Positions 9,196 through 18,378 of a DNA stretch of 64,000 nucleotides are shown in pieces. The stretch spans positions 1-64,000 of the forward strand of contig NZ_NPBY01000036.1 of assembly GCF_002272015.1 (NCBI RefSeq), written 5' to 3'. The number at the start of each line of letters is the position of its first letter. Positions within the stretch are counted from its first letter, which is position 1. The DNA is from Paenibacillus campinasensis. Its GTDB lineage: Bacteria; Bacillota; Bacilli; Paenibacillales; Paenibacillaceae. The position numbers and the translations under genes were made by a program. Below the pieces are notes generated by a model, which worked only from the letters and a program-made list of their open reading frames with translations, was not told the origin of the DNA and did not search any database.

Positions 9196-10671
9196 CTAGT
9201 TCAAATCGGTTCGGGGAAAAGTGATGCCACCCTTCATCTCCTCCGCAATCCCAATTAGCCGGCGCAGCCCTTCCTCCATTTCAGCCTCGCTGATATAGGA
9301 GTAACTCAGCCGAATCCAGGACTTCATTTCACCGAGCGGATCGCAGATTTCTCCCGGGACAAACGCCACCGATTGCTCCAGACAGCGTTCGAGCAGCAGG
9401 TCAACCGGCACCTCCTCCGGCAGGTTAATCCACAGGTTCAGACCGCCACCCGGACTTGCCCAGCGAAAGCCGGTCCCCGCCAAAATACGCTCCATCCGAT
9501 CCTTGCGCAGCTCCAGCGCAATTCGAAGCTTTGCCACATGCTCCTGCAGCCTGGCCGAGAAGAAATAATGCTGGAAGATCTTCTGTGTGAGCAGCGGCGT
9601 GCCGTTATCCGCCAGTGCCTTCACCGCTATAATCGAATCCATCAGCGCCGGCCTCGCAGCCAGCAGCGAAATTCTCAGTCCCGGAGCTACAAACTTGCTG
9701 AAGCTGCAAATGTAGATCGCATACCCCTCCGTATCATAATAAAAAAGCGGCGGCGGTGGCGGATCCTCAAAGTAAATGTCGCGGTACACATCATCCTCCA
9801 CCAATATGCACTTATAGCGTTCCGCCAGCTCCAGCAGCTGCTTTCGCTGCGACGCCGGGACCGTGTATCCCGTTGGATTCTGAAATGTCGGGTTCATGTA
9901 GAACAGCTGCGGCTTTTCCGTACGCATCAAATATTCGATCCGATCCAGATCATAGCCCTCCGGCGTAATTTCCACGGGAAGCAGACGGACGTTCTGCCTG
10001 AGAAACACATCGATGGCCGGGCTGTAGGTCGGTCGCTCGATCAGCACCCGGTCCCCAGCCTGGACAAGCGAGCGGGAGATCAGATCAATCGCTTGCTGCG
10101 ATCCTGTCGTGACGAGCAGTTCATCCGCTGATAGAGACAGGCCGTACTTTTCCGTAAAATATCTGCTCATTTCCTCACGAAGCTCCTCGTCGCCGGATAC
10201 GGAAGAATAGGTGGACAGCACTTTGGGATGCAGGTCGAACACTTCCTTCACATGCCCGGATAAAAAGGCGTTCGGCAGCAGCGCCGGATCGATGAGCGCT
10301 TCGGACATTTTGTACGCGACCTTCTTGCGATGAATTTCGAACAACCGGCTTCGCGGGGCACGCACAGGCTTGGCCTGATATTCCCAGGGCGGATCGTCCA
10401 GAAACCTTGAACCGGGTCTGGGAGCAGGCTCGCTCGATACATAATAGCCTGATTTATAACGGGCCTGAACAATCCCCTCCTCAGCAAGACGCTGGTACGC
10501 CTTGTGTACTGTCAGCCGGTTCACCTGCATGCGCTCCGCCATTGCACGAACGGATGGCAACTTCTCGTATCTCTTCCATTCGCCGCTTTGGATGCCCAAG
10601 ATCACCTCATCATATACAGATTGATGCAGCGTTCCCCTTGGCCTGCCCGAACCCGGCTCCAAATAACTCAT
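9196..10671 (-). CDS. MocR-family transcription regulator (GntR helix-turn-helix fused to aminotransferase)
   Basis: 491 residues. Residues 12-80 form a GntR winged helix (LPSVRAMAERMQVNRLTVHK, then a wing ending RYKSGYYV). Residues 120-480 form a fold-type I aminotransferase domain in which the PLP lysine is in YICSFSKFVAPG and the AEELLVTTGSQQ-type segment is SADELLVTTGSQQ. MocR proteins sense an amino acid or vitamer through PLP chemistry. It is divergently transcribed from a DMT exporter, and a 10-bp direct repeat lies between them, so it most likely controls that exporter and itself. PdxR or GabR identity is not indicated: no pyridoxine or GABA genes are nearby. Confidence 0.93.
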   Translation of the reverse strand: MSYLEPGSGRPRGTLHQSVYDEVILGIQSGEWKRYEKLPSVRAMAERMQVNRLTVHKAYQRLAEEGIVQARYKSGYYVSSEPAPRPGSRFLDDPPWEYQAKPVRAPRSRLFEIHRKKVAYKMSEALIDPALLPNAFLSGHVKEVFDLHPKVLSTYSSVSGDEELREEMSRYFTEKYGLSLSADELLVTTGSQQAIDLISRSLVQAGDRVLIERPTYSPAIDVFLRQNVRLLPVEITPEGYDLDRIEYLMRTEKPQLFYMNPTFQNPTGYTVPASQRKQLLELAERYKCILVEDDVYRDIYFEDPPPPPLFYYDTEGYAIYICSFSKFVAPGLRISLLAARPALMDSIIAVKALADNGTPLLTQKIFQHYFFSARLQEHVAKLRIALELRKDRMERILAGTGFRWASPGGGLNLWINLPEEVPVDLLLERCLEQSVAFVPGEICDPLGEMKSWIRLSYSYISEAEMEEGLRRLIGIAEEMKGGITFPRTDLN

Positions 10672-10699
10672 TTCTCCATCCCCTCTCCGTCCTTCTGCA

Positions 10700-10728
10700 A
10701 TCTGTTCTACTCTTCACCATCTGTTCTA
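10700..10728. promoter_or_regulatory. Direct repeat, candidate MocR operator
   Basis: ATCTGTTCTA occurs at 10700-10709 and 10719-10728, a 19-bp period that places both copies on nearly the same DNA face. It lies just upstream of a TATAGT/TAGTAT -10-like element (10741-10748) of the transporter gene; no good -35 is present, as expected for an activator-dependent promoter. MocR dimers typically bind direct repeats. Confidence 0.55.
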
Positions 10729-10771
10729 TTCATAATCCATTATAGTATACAAAAAAGGAGGAGAGCCCTAC

Positions 10772-11686
10772 ATGATTCTGTTGAACTACATACTGATGTG
10801 CGCCATATTCAGCACCACCTTCCTGGCGATCAAGGTCGGTGTTGAGGCAGGCCTGCCTCCATTCTTCGCGGCAGGGTTTCGCTTCTTCACCGCAGGCCTT
10901 CTGATCATGCTGTGGATGATCGTCACCAAAAAAATCCGCCCTTCCCTGCTGCTTCGCAAGGATTGGATCCTTGTCGGTCTGACCAGCACCTTCGCTACCT
11001 TTGCGACCTTGTACTGGGCCGAGCAATACGTAGATTCCGGGGTGGCCGCCGTCCTATCGGCAACGGGACCGATGATGATCCTGATGCTGCAGACGACCAT
11101 CGCAAGAAAGTCGGCCAAACGAAGCGAGTACTGGGGAGCGGCCATCGGATTTGCCGGGGTATGCGTGCTCATTATGCCGAAGATGGTGCTGGAGCAAGAC
11201 ACGCTGTGGATACTCAGCTGTGTCGTTATTTTGATCGGAGAGCTCGGCTATTGCATCGGCAGTCTGTTGACCCGAAAGCTTACGGTTACCTATACCGACA
11301 TCTCCCCGATTGCGATAAATTCAATGCAGATGATTTACGGCGGTTTGGCCTTGTTCGTACTGTCAGTCTTTACCGAGCGGATCCATATCGACGCGGTGCT
11401 CACCTGGCCCGGAGCAGGATCCATGTTATATCTGACCCTGATCGGCTCCATGGTCGGCCACAGCCTGTATGCCTGGCTGCTGAAAGCAACGAATGCCTTT
11501 TTCCCGTCGACCTGGCTTTTCATATCCCCGATGGTTGCGGTCGGACTCGGGTTTCTGTTCTATAACGAGGCCATCACACTGTACTCCCTCCTCGGCAGTA
11601 TCCTGATTGTGATCGGGATTGTCGTGATGAACCTGGGCGAGCTTACCAGACGCTTCGGCAACCGGGGCCTGCATACGACAGCCTGA
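10772..11686 (+). CDS. EamA/DMT-family transporter (RhaT-like metabolite exporter)
   Basis: 304 residues in two homologous EamA halves (about 5-140 and 150-290), together ten predicted transmembrane helices. The segment FAAGFRFFTAG in the first half and the repeat around GHSLYAWLLKATNAF and LFYNEAITLYSLLGSILI in the second are typical of drug/metabolite transporters such as YdcZ/YedA exporters. ATG follows AAAAAAGGAGGAG. Divergent from the MocR regulator, which suggests export of an amino acid or a PLP-related ligand. Localised in the cytoplasmic membrane. Confidence 0.9.
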   Translation: MILLNYILMCAIFSTTFLAIKVGVEAGLPPFFAAGFRFFTAGLLIMLWMIVTKKIRPSLLLRKDWILVGLTSTFATFATLYWAEQYVDSGVAAVLSATGPMMILMLQTTIARKSAKRSEYWGAAIGFAGVCVLIMPKMVLEQDTLWILSCVVILIGELGYCIGSLLTRKLTVTYTDISPIAINSMQMIYGGLALFVLSVFTERIHIDAVLTWPGAGSMLYLTLIGSMVGHSLYAWLLKATNAFFPSTWLFISPMVAVGLGFLFYNEAITLYSLLGSILIVIGIVVMNLGELTRRFGNRGLHTTA

Positions 11687-11707
11687 TCGTCACGGGCACA
11701 GCACAAC

Positions 11708-11763
11708 TAAAAAACCGGCGGTATTCCTCAAGCTGCTACTCGCTTCAAGGAATCCTGCCGGTT
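11708..11763 (-). terminator. Intrinsic terminator of gcvH
   Basis: Minus-strand stem AACCGGCAGGATTCCT pairs with AGGAATACCGCCGGTT, followed by TTTTTTAG. It sits between convergent gcvH and the DMT gene; the plus strand lacks a T-run, so it mainly serves gcvH. Confidence 0.8.
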
Positions 11764-11807
11764 CTGCTGTATGTCTATTCTGTTATGAACGCGTATATTA
11801 AACAGTC

Positions 11808-12200
11808 TTACTCGTCTACCTTCGCACGGTAGGCTTCCGCTGTCAGAAGACCCGCCAGCGCTTCTTCCAGATCGCCGTCTACTTCAATCTCGAACATCCA
11901 GCCGCCTTCATACGGCTCGTCGTTGACCAGCTCAGGCTTATCCTCCAGCCCATCATTGACTTTCGTGACGGTGCCGGATACCGGACAATACAGCTCGGAT
12001 ACCGTTTTAACCGATTCGATCGTGCCGACGCTATCGCCCGCTTCTACCGCAGCTCCAATCTCCGGCAGCTCTACAAACACGATGTCGCCCAGTTGGTTCT
12101 GCGCGTGATCGGTAATGCCGACACGCACCACATTTCCTTCTACCTTCAGCGCCCATTCATGGTCCTCGCTGTACACCAGTTGCTCTCTGATTTCACTCAT
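11808..12200 (-). CDS. gcvH: Glycine cleavage system H protein
   Basis: Lipoyl carrier that shuttles the aminomethyl group between the P, T and L proteins. From the ATG at 12200 (GAGGAGA box, 7-nt spacing) it is 130 residues, the family norm. The lipoylation site is Lys65 in [10 protein letters not shown], followed by the conserved PVSGTV turn and the N-D-x-P-Y-G-like segment [15 protein letters not shown]. An upstream in-frame extension to 12335 runs into the riboswitch terminator and is not protein-coding. It is transcribed away from the gcvT-gcvPA-gcvPB operon behind its own glycine riboswitch. Confidence 0.97.
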   Translation of the reverse strand: MSEIREQLVYSEDHEWALKVEGNVVRVGITDHAQNQLGDIVFVELPEIGAAVEAGDSVGTIESVKTVSELYCPVSGTVTKVNDGLEDKPELVNDEPYEGGWMFEIEVDGDLEEALAGLLTAEAYRAKVDE

Positions 12201-12249
12201 TTTTGGTCTCCTCTTTTCGAATTGGAATGTTCTCTTATGCATTTTAAAT

Positions 12250-12293
12250 GAAAAAAAGGACATGGAAAGGCCTGCGGCCTGTTCTCTGTCCTT
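12250..12293 (-). terminator. Riboswitch-controlled intrinsic terminator upstream of gcvH
   Basis: Minus-strand AAGGACAGAG and CCATGTCCTT flank an inner CAGGCC/GGCCT stem and are followed by TTTTTTT. The 5' arm is the end of the second glycine aptamer, so ligand binding should compete with the terminator, giving an ON switch. Confidence 0.8.
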
Positions 12294-12493
12294 GATACCT
12301 GAGAGTTTCCCGAATCTCCGGTATCCTCCGGACATTCGTTTCCCCTTGGGTGGCTTCCGCGCTCTCCAGAGCTGCGTCGGATGACGGTACTTTTACCTGA
12401 GAGATTGTTCGTTATGCCGGCAAGACAATAACGGCTTGCTCCTTCGGTGCCGCAGACGACATCACCTGCCTGCAGTCTCTCCCGTCCATCGTC
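12281..12493 (-). promoter_or_regulatory. Tandem glycine riboswitch controlling gcvH
   Basis: Two glycine aptamers in series on the minus strand. Aptamer I (about 12493-12367) contains GGGAGAGACTGCAGGC, CCGAAGGAGCAA and ATCTCTCAGGTAAAAG, closing at CTCTGGAGAG. Aptamer II (about 12366-12284) contains CACCCAAGGGGAAACG and AACTCTCAGGTATCAAGG. These are the conserved gcvT-motif signatures. It ends in a terminator overlapping the last stem. Confidence 0.95.
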
Positions 12494-12527
12494 ATTCGCT
12501 TATTCGGTTGGTCGCTATATCTCCCAC

Positions 12528-12556
12528 AGAATAAAACAGGGACGAGTCGATGTCAA
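12528..12556 (-). promoter_or_regulatory. Sigma-A promoter of gcvH
   Basis: TTGACA (-35, 12556-12551) and TATTCT (-10, 12533-12528) are separated by 17 bp on the minus strand, about 35 nt upstream of the glycine aptamer. Confidence 0.75.
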
Positions 12557-12605
12557 TATTTCTTACAAAAAATAAAATTTAAAGCGCTTTTGGGCGAAAT
12601 AATGG

Positions 12606-12636
12606 TTGACACTTTACCAAATCGGACGTTTATAAT
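12606..12636 (+). promoter_or_regulatory. Sigma-A-like promoter of gcvT operon
   Basis: TTGACA at 12606-12611 and a TTTATAATAA region whose TATAAT is at 12631-12636 (19-bp spacing; TTATAA at 12630 gives 18). It lies about 40 nt upstream of the plus-strand glycine aptamers. Confidence 0.65.
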
Positions 12637-12674
12637 AATCACAGGAGCTTTTTGGATATGAACAATTACATAGC

Positions 12675-12889
12675 GGATGATGGTAGCGGGAGAGATTACC
12701 GACAGCTCGACAGGTAGCGCCGAAGGAGTAAGCCGATGTATCGGTGAATCTCTCAGGCAAAAGGACCTTTACCGGACGCATCTCTGGAGAGAATCCTAAT
12801 GAAAAAGGATCACCCAAGGGGAAACTCACACGATCATTACATGATATTGACATGGCGGTGGGGTAACTCTCAGGTACAAAGGACAGAGC
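12675..12889 (+). promoter_or_regulatory. Tandem glycine riboswitch controlling gcvT-gcvPA-gcvPB
   Basis: Aptamer I (about 12675-12797) contains GCGGGAGAGATTACCG, GCGCCGAAGGAGTAAGCC and ATCTCTCAGGCAAAAGGAC, closing at CTCTGGAGAG. Aptamer II (about 12798-12889) contains CACCCAAGGGGAAACTC and AACTCTCAGGTACAAAGGAC. It is the classical tandem arrangement known upstream of the B. subtilis gcvT operon. Confidence 0.97.
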
Positions 12890-12958
12890 AGAGGAACACG
12901 ATGGGCATGCGGCAATTTTGCTGCACAGCTTCATTTTCCTTCTGCCTGTCCTTTTTTG
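12878..12958 (+). terminator. Riboswitch-controlled terminator upstream of gcvT
   Basis: AAAGGACAGAGCAGAGGAA, the end of aptamer II, can pair with TTCCTTCTGCCTGTCCTTT (12936-12954), followed by a T-run. Glycine binding would sequester the 5' arm and allow read-through. Confidence 0.8.
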
Positions 12959-13010
12959 CTGTTTCGCAGTTCCGTGTTTTACATTTCATACCACATGATG
13001 AGGTGAGAAG

Positions 13011-14123
13011 ATGAGTTCATTAGCGCGCACACCGCTGTACCCGTTATACTCGGAATTCCCTTCCGTCCGCTGTATTGATTTTGGCGGGTGGGAGCTTCCA
13101 GTCCAATTCTCGGGCATCGTTCGCGAGCATGAAGCCGTACGTGGACAGGCAGGCCTGTTCGACGTTTCCCATATGGGAGAATTTCTGGTTACCGGTCAGG
13201 ATGCGGAATCCTTCATTCAGCGGATGACCACCAATGACGTGACCCGCTTGTCTCCGGGCCAAGCGCAATACACACTGATGTGCTATGAGCATGGCGGCAC
13301 GGTAGACGATCTGATCGTATACAAGCTGGCGCAAGACCGCTACATGCTTGTCGTGAATGCCTCCAACATTGACAAGGACCTCGAGTGGCTGACCGGGCAT
13401 GTGTCCGGAGATGTTCTGCTGGAGAACATTTCATCCGAGACTGCTTTGATCGCCCTGCAAGGACCGGCATCGGATGCCGTAATGGCTAAAGCGGTCAAAG
13501 ATCCCCTCCCTTCGCTTTCCCCATTCCATTTTATCGAGCGCGCCGAAGTGTGCGGTTGTGCCGTGCTTCTCTCACGCACCGGCTATACCGGCGAAGACGG
13601 CTACGAAATCTACTGCTCGGCAGACGATGCACCGGCGATCTGGAAAGGACTGCTCGCGGCTGGCGAAGCCGACGGACTCATTCCTGCCGGACTTGGCGCA
13701 CGCGACACGCTCCGTTTCGAAGCGAGACTTCCGCTGTACGGGCAGGAACTGTCGGAAAGCATCTCCCCACTGGAAGCCGGCCTCGGATTCTTCGTGAAGC
13801 TGGACGCCGGGGAGTTTATCGGCCGTGACGCGCTGCTGAAGCAGAAGAACGAAGGCATCCCGCGCAAGCTTGTCGGGATTGAAATGATCGACCGCGGCAT
13901 TCCCCGCTCGCATTACGCGGTATACGACGGCGATGGCTCGCTCATCGGCGAGGTGACCAGCGGCACGCAATCCCCGACCTTGAAACGCAACCTCGGCCTT
14001 GCGCTGATCGACGCGGAGCATGCGGCCATCGGCACAGAGGTGTGGGTTGAAATCCGCGGAAAGCGGCTGAAGGCCAATGTTGTAAAAACCCCATTCTATA
14101 AAAAAGGAGCTGCGAAATCATGA
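13011..14123 (+). CDS. gcvT: Glycine cleavage T protein (aminomethyltransferase)
   Basis: Transfers the methylene group from aminomethyl-lipoyl H protein to tetrahydrofolate, releasing ammonia. 370 residues, the family length. It begins RTPLYPLY, followed by [10 protein letters not shown] and the DVSHMGEF motif that forms the folate-binding face; FDVSHMG, LIALQGP and GRDAL are all family signatures. ATG after AGGTGAG. First gene of gcvT-gcvPA-gcvPB; its stop overlaps the gcvPA start by 4 nt. Confidence 0.97.
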   Translation: MSSLARTPLYPLYSEFPSVRCIDFGGWELPVQFSGIVREHEAVRGQAGLFDVSHMGEFLVTGQDAESFIQRMTTNDVTRLSPGQAQYTLMCYEHGGTVDDLIVYKLAQDRYMLVVNASNIDKDLEWLTGHVSGDVLLENISSETALIALQGPASDAVMAKAVKDPLPSLSPFHFIERAEVCGCAVLLSRTGYTGEDGYEIYCSADDAPAIWKGLLAAGEADGLIPAGLGARDTLRFEARLPLYGQELSESISPLEAGLGFFVKLDAGEFIGRDALLKQKNEGIPRKLVGIEMIDRGIPRSHYAVYDGDGSLIGEVTSGTQSPTLKRNLGLALIDAEHAAIGTEVWVEIRGKRLKANVVKTPFYKKGAAKS

Positions 14124-15469
14124 AGCATCGTTACCTGCCAATGACCGATCAGGATCAGGCTGAAATGCTGGCTGCTGTCGGTGCAGAAACTATAGAGGAC
14201 CTGTTTGCCGACATTCCCGAGGCGATTCGTTACCAAGGAGTGCTGCCGATGTCATCCCGACTCGGCGAGTATGAGCTGCTCAAGCACATGCGTGCGCTGG
14301 CTGACAAAAATGCCGATTTCGACCGCTACACCAGCTTTCTTGGTGCCGGGCTGTACGACCATCACATCCCTGTCGTGCTGAATCATGTCATTTCCCGCTC
14401 GGAATTTTATACCGCTTATACCCCTTACCAGCCGGAGATCAGCCAAGGCGAGCTGCAGGCGATCTTCGAATTCCAATCGTATATTTGTGAACTGACCGGC
14501 ATGAAGGTAGCCAATGCGAGCATGTATGACGGGTCCACTGCTCTTGCGGAAGCGGCAGCGCTGGCGAGCGGCGCGACGAAGCGCAAGCGGATTGTCATCT
14601 CACGCGCCGTGCACCCGGAAGCCAGAGAGATTGTGCTGACCTCTGCTCATGGCCTCGGCTTGGATGTCATCGAAGTCGGCTTCAAGGACGGGGTAACCGA
14701 TCAGGAGGCGCTGGCTGCAGCCATCACGGAGGATACGGCAGCCGTGCTGATTCAGTCGCCGAACTTCTTCGGCTGCATTGAGGATGTAAGAGCCATCGAG
14801 CCGCTTGTGCATGACAAAAAAGCGATGCTCGTGCTCAGCGTGAACCCGCTCTCCCTCGGACTCTTGGAGTCTCCTGGCGAGCTTGGCGCCGACATCGTCG
14901 TCGGCGATGCCCAGCCGCTTGGCATTCCGGCTTCCCTCGGCGGTCCTACCTGCGGCTTCTTCGCAGTATCCGAGCCGCTGATGCGCCGAATTCCAGGCCG
15001 GATCGTTGGCCAAACGGTCGATAGCGAAGGCAAGCGCGGCTTCGTGCTGACGCTGCAGGCGCGCGAACAGCATATCCGCCGGGAGAAGGCAACGTCCAAC
15101 ATCTGCTCGAACCAGGCGTTGCTTGCGCTGTGTGCTTCCGTATATATGTCGACGCTCGGCAAGGCGGGCATGCAAGAGGCGGCGCTGCTGAACATTCGCA
15201 AATCCCACTATGCAGCTGAGCGGGTTGCCAGCGGCTCTCTGTCGCTTGCGTTCGCATCCCCGTTCTTCAATGAATTTGCGGTCAAGCTGCCTGCGGGAAC
15301 TGACATGAAGCAGCTGAATGCCAAGCTGCTGGAGCGCGGGTTCATCGGCGGCTACGACCTAGGAGCGGTATATCCGGAACTTGAGAACTGCATGCTTATC
15401 GCCGTCACCGAGCGGCGGACGAAGGAAGAGATCGACCACTTTATCAGCGAACTGGAGGCGATGGTATGA
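14120..15469 (+). CDS. gcvPA: Glycine dehydrogenase (decarboxylating) subunit 1
   Basis: N-terminal half of the P protein, which in Firmicutes is split into two genes. With GcvPB it binds PLP and decarboxylates glycine, passing the aminomethyl group to lipoyl-H protein. 449 residues beginning [15 protein letters not shown]. It has the conserved [12 protein letters not shown] and [16 protein letters not shown] segments. It lacks the PLP lysine, which is in subunit 2. Start and stop codons overlap those of both neighbours by 4 nt, indicating tight translational coupling. Confidence 0.97.
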   Translation: MKHRYLPMTDQDQAEMLAAVGAETIEDLFADIPEAIRYQGVLPMSSRLGEYELLKHMRALADKNADFDRYTSFLGAGLYDHHIPVVLNHVISRSEFYTAYTPYQPEISQGELQAIFEFQSYICELTGMKVANASMYDGSTALAEAAALASGATKRKRIVISRAVHPEAREIVLTSAHGLGLDVIEVGFKDGVTDQEALAAAITEDTAAVLIQSPNFFGCIEDVRAIEPLVHDKKAMLVLSVNPLSLGLLESPGELGADIVVGDAQPLGIPASLGGPTCGFFAVSEPLMRRIPGRIVGQTVDSEGKRGFVLTLQAREQHIRREKATSNICSNQALLALCASVYMSTLGKAGMQEAALLNIRKSHYAAERVASGSLSLAFASPFFNEFAVKLPAGTDMKQLNAKLLERGFIGGYDLGAVYPELENCMLIAVTERRTKEEIDHFISELEAMV

Positions 15470-16923
15470 AACCGGAAAAAGCGTTGATTTTCGAACTGAG
15501 CAAGCCTGGACGCACCGCCTATTCCCTGCCGGAATGCGATGTGCCGGAGAAAGAGACATCGGAGCTGATTCCTGCCCATCTGCTTCGCCAGAAGCCGGCC
15601 GAGCTGCCTGAGGTGTACGAGGTGGATGTCATTCGCCACTACACCGAGCTGTCCAGACGCAACTTCGGGATTGATAACGGCTTCTATCCGCTCGGCTCCT
15701 GCACGATGAAATACAATCCGAAAATTAATGAGGATGTCGCCCGTTTTGCCGGATTTGCCAAAATCCATCCGTATCAGCCGGAAGAGAGCATTCAGGGAGC
15801 GCTTGAGCTGCTGTTCACGCTCCAGAACGATCTGGCTGCGCTGACAGGCATGGATCAGGTAACGCTGCAGCCGGCTGCAGGCGCTCATGGGGAATGGACC
15901 GGCCTCATGCTGATCCGCGCCTACCATGAAGCGCGAGGCGAGCATCGCACCAAGGTGATTGTACCGGACTCCTCGCACGGTACAAACCCGGCCAGCGCCA
16001 CCGTTGCCGGTTACGATACGGTCACCATCAAATCTAACGAACGCGGAATGGTCGATCTGGATGCGCTCCGGGCCGCTGTCGGCAGCGATACGGCAGCGCT
16101 TATGCTGACCAACCCGAGCACGCTTGGCCTGTTCGAGGAGCAGATCGTTGAAATCGCCGAGATCGTTCACGAAGCGGGCGGGCTGCTCTATTACGACGGC
16201 GCCAACTCTAATGCGATTATGGGCATCACCCGCCCTGGCGACATGGGATTTGACGTGGTGCATCTGAATCTGCACAAAACGATGAGCACGCCGCATGGCG
16301 GAGGCGGGCCTGGTGCTGGGCCTGTGGGCGTCAAAAGCAAGCTGATTCCGTTTCTGCCGAAACCGATCGTCTCGAAGCGCGAGGACGGCACCTTCTACTG
16401 GGATTATGACAGGCCGCAATCGATCGGCCGCGTGAAAGCATATTACGGCAACTTCGGCATCCTTGTTCGCGCATATACCTACATCCGCACCTATGGTCCG
16501 GAAGGGCTGCGCCGCGTATCGGAGCTGGCTGTGCTGAACGCAAACTACATGATGCACCGCCTGGCCCCTTATTATGAGGTAGCTTATCCGGGACTGTGCA
16601 AACATGAATTCGTCCTGTCCGGCAGAAAGCTGAAGCAGTACGGTGTCCGTACGCTGGATGTTGCCAAGCGCCTGCTGGATTTCGGATATCATCCGCCAAC
16701 GATCTACTTCCCGCTTAACGTTGAGGAATGCATTATGATCGAGCCGACCGAAACGGAAAGCAAGGAAACGCTGGATGGCTTTATCGACACGATGATTCAA
16801 ATCGCCAAGGAAGCGGAGACGACACCGGAAGTGGTCATCAACGCGCCGCATACGACGGTCGTCAAGCGTCTTGACGAAACGACCGCAGCCCGCAAGCCGG
16901 TGCTGAACTGCACCTGCGGTTAA
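15466..16923 (+). CDS. gcvPB: Glycine dehydrogenase (decarboxylating) subunit 2
   Basis: C-terminal, PLP-binding half of the P protein, 485 residues. The Schiff-base lysine is Lys271 in [29 protein letters not shown] and HGTNPAS are further active-site signatures. It ends the operon, with a strong terminator 9 nt beyond the stop. The gene for the L protein (dihydrolipoyl dehydrogenase) is not in this window, as is usual because that subunit is shared with other complexes. Confidence 0.97.
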   Translation: MKPEKALIFELSKPGRTAYSLPECDVPEKETSELIPAHLLRQKPAELPEVYEVDVIRHYTELSRRNFGIDNGFYPLGSCTMKYNPKINEDVARFAGFAKIHPYQPEESIQGALELLFTLQNDLAALTGMDQVTLQPAAGAHGEWTGLMLIRAYHEARGEHRTKVIVPDSSHGTNPASATVAGYDTVTIKSNERGMVDLDALRAAVGSDTAALMLTNPSTLGLFEEQIVEIAEIVHEAGGLLYYDGANSNAIMGITRPGDMGFDVVHLNLHKTMSTPHGGGGPGAGPVGVKSKLIPFLPKPIVSKREDGTFYWDYDRPQSIGRVKAYYGNFGILVRAYTYIRTYGPEGLRRVSELAVLNANYMMHRLAPYYEVAYPGLCKHEFVLSGRKLKQYGVRTLDVAKRLLDFGYHPPTIYFPLNVEECIMIEPTETESKETLDGFIDTMIQIAKEAETTPEVVINAPHTTVVKRLDETTAARKPVLNCTCG

Positions 16924-16931
16924 TCCAAGAG

Positions 16932-16969
16932 AAGCTCTTGCCCGGTCCAAAGGGCAAGAGCTTTTTTTT
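16932..16969 (+). terminator. Intrinsic terminator of gcv operon
   Basis: AAGCTCTTGCCC pairs with GGGCAAGAGCTT, followed by eight T residues. Confidence 0.92.
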
Positions 16970-17076
16970 CGCATTGCCTTATTTTCGCACAGCAGCCTTC
17001 CCGGGCCGAAAGCGGTGAGCATTGTGATATAATAAATCCAAATGTTATGGGCAATGAACCCAGAGAGGAGAACGAT

Positions 17077-17433
17077 GTGAATACTTCAGAGATTCTAGCT
17101 ATCCTGGCCCTCCTGGTCTCCGTTTTGCTGCTGTTAAGGGTCGTCACACTGCAAGCCAAGGTGAATGAATTAAGAGATGATCTGGACCGGATATCAAGAA
17201 AGGTCAACTTCCCGACCGCGTCCGGATATAAAGCTGCCGCTCCCTCTCCTTCCCCTTCACCTGTATCTTCCCACTTGCCAACGGAACAGCAGCTGTATGT
17301 AGACGAGCGCGTGCGGCAGCTTCTGAACCAAGGAAAGAAGATCCAGGCCATTAAAGAGGTACGGGACCAGCTCAAGCTGTCTTTAAAGGATGGAAAAGAT
17401 TATGTGGAAGCAATTGAACGCCAAAATGGATAA
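17077..17433 (+). CDS. Small membrane protein with ribosomal L7/L12 C-terminal-like tail
   Basis: 118 residues from a GTG at 17077 that follows AGAGAGGAG; an upstream ATG at 17047 lacks a ribosome binding site. Residues 4-23 form one transmembrane helix, residues 25-45 a short charged probable coiled coil (KVNELRDDLDRISRKV), then a Pro/Ser-rich linker. The last 40 residues, with GKKIQAIKEVRDQLKLSL and KDGKDYVEAI, match the first half of the ribosomal L7/L12 C-terminal domain (KVAVIKAVR...GLKEAKDLVE pattern). It stands between the gcv terminator and nat, 20 nt before nat, and may be cotranscribed with it. The tail would face the cytoplasm if the short N-terminus is outside. Function unknown. 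Confidence 0.75.
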   Translation: MNTSEILAILALLVSVLLLLRVVTLQAKVNELRDDLDRISRKVNFPTASGYKAAAPSPSPSPVSSHLPTEQQLYVDERVRQLLNQGKKIQAIKEVRDQLKLSLKDGKDYVEAIERQNG

Positions 17434-17453
17434 GAAAGCCGGGTGATCTGCAA

Positions 17454-18254
17454 ATGATCCATACCAGTGAGCAATGTGATGTAGCCGCCTATTTGAACCG
17501 CATCGGTTACGAGGGTCCGCTCGAGCCGACCTTGGAAGTACTCAAGGAACTGCAGCGCCTCCATGTCCATGCCGTCCCATATGAGAATCTGGATATATTG
17601 GCAGGCATTCCGCTCTCCCTGTCGGTGCCTGAGCTGTACCACAAAATCGTCACCGCCGGGCGCGGCGGATACTGCTTCGAGCTGAACGCCCTGTTTGGCT
17701 GGCTGCTGGAGCAGGCCGGCTATGAAGTGACGAATTACTTCGGGCGCTTCTGGAAGGACGAACCTGTCACGCCAGCCAAGCGCCGGCATCATATTCTGCA
17801 TGTGGTCATCGATGGCAAGCGCTACATCACGGATGTTGGCGTCGGCGGGGCCGGACCGCGAGAGCCGCTGGAGCTGATTGAGGATGCTCCGCAGACCCAG
17901 GGGGATGAGTGCTACCGATTAAGCAAATCTGCCGCCTATGGATGGATGCTGTACGAGCAAAAGGGCGAGGACTGGAACCCGGTCTTTTCCTTTACCGAGG
18001 AGCCTAATTTGACCGAGGATTTCCTGACTACGTCCTATTGGTGCGAGCATGCGCCGGACTCCCCCTTCAACAAAACAGCCAGAGTATCGATCCGAACCGC
18101 GGAAGGCCGAAACACCATCGATGACCGCGAGTTCCGCATCTACACCAAGCAAGGGGTACATGTCTTCCATCCGTCCAGCAAGCAGGAATACACCGAGGCA
18201 CTGGCACGTTATTTCGGCATTCGGCTGACCGGCGAGCTGCCTTGGCTGGAATAG
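17454..18254 (+). CDS. nat: Arylamine N-acetyltransferase
   Basis: Transfers an acetyl group from acetyl-CoA to arylamines, hydrazines or related amines. 266 residues, the NAT family length. The cysteine-protease-like triad is visible: Cys74 in GRGGYCFELN, His112 in RRHHILHVV and Asp127 in YITDVGVGG. The RVHAVPYENLDI-like segment (LHVHAVPYENLDI) is also family-typical. ATG with a weak GGGTGA box. Physiological substrate unknown; xenobiotic detoxification or a secondary-metabolite step are both possible. Confidence 0.95.
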   Translation: MIHTSEQCDVAAYLNRIGYEGPLEPTLEVLKELQRLHVHAVPYENLDILAGIPLSLSVPELYHKIVTAGRGGYCFELNALFGWLLEQAGYEVTNYFGRFWKDEPVTPAKRRHHILHVVIDGKRYITDVGVGGAGPREPLELIEDAPQTQGDECYRLSKSAAYGWMLYEQKGEDWNPVFSFTEEPNLTEDFLTTSYWCEHAPDSPFNKTARVSIRTAEGRNTIDDREFRIYTKQGVHVFHPSSKQEYTEALARYFGIRLTGELPWLE

Positions 18255-18332
18255 GGAGGCAATTCTGCCTGCCGCCGGAACGCCCCTCGCGCATCAGCCA
18301 TCATCGTTATATACGTTATGTAACACAGCAAC

Positions 18333-18378
18333 AAACCGGGTCTCCGCTGGCGGATTCCCGGTTTCTTCTTGTTTAATA
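18333..18378 (+). terminator. Intrinsic terminator downstream of nat
   Basis: AAACCGGG/CCCGGTTT with inner CCGC/GCGG stem, followed by TTCTTCTTGTTT. It overlaps the end of the convergent guaD gene. Confidence 0.7.

Noticed and set aside
15352..17022. 556-codon minus-strand open frame
   Set aside because: Antisense to gcvPB; the GC-rich third positions of gcvPB keep the opposite frame open. No protein motif is visible.
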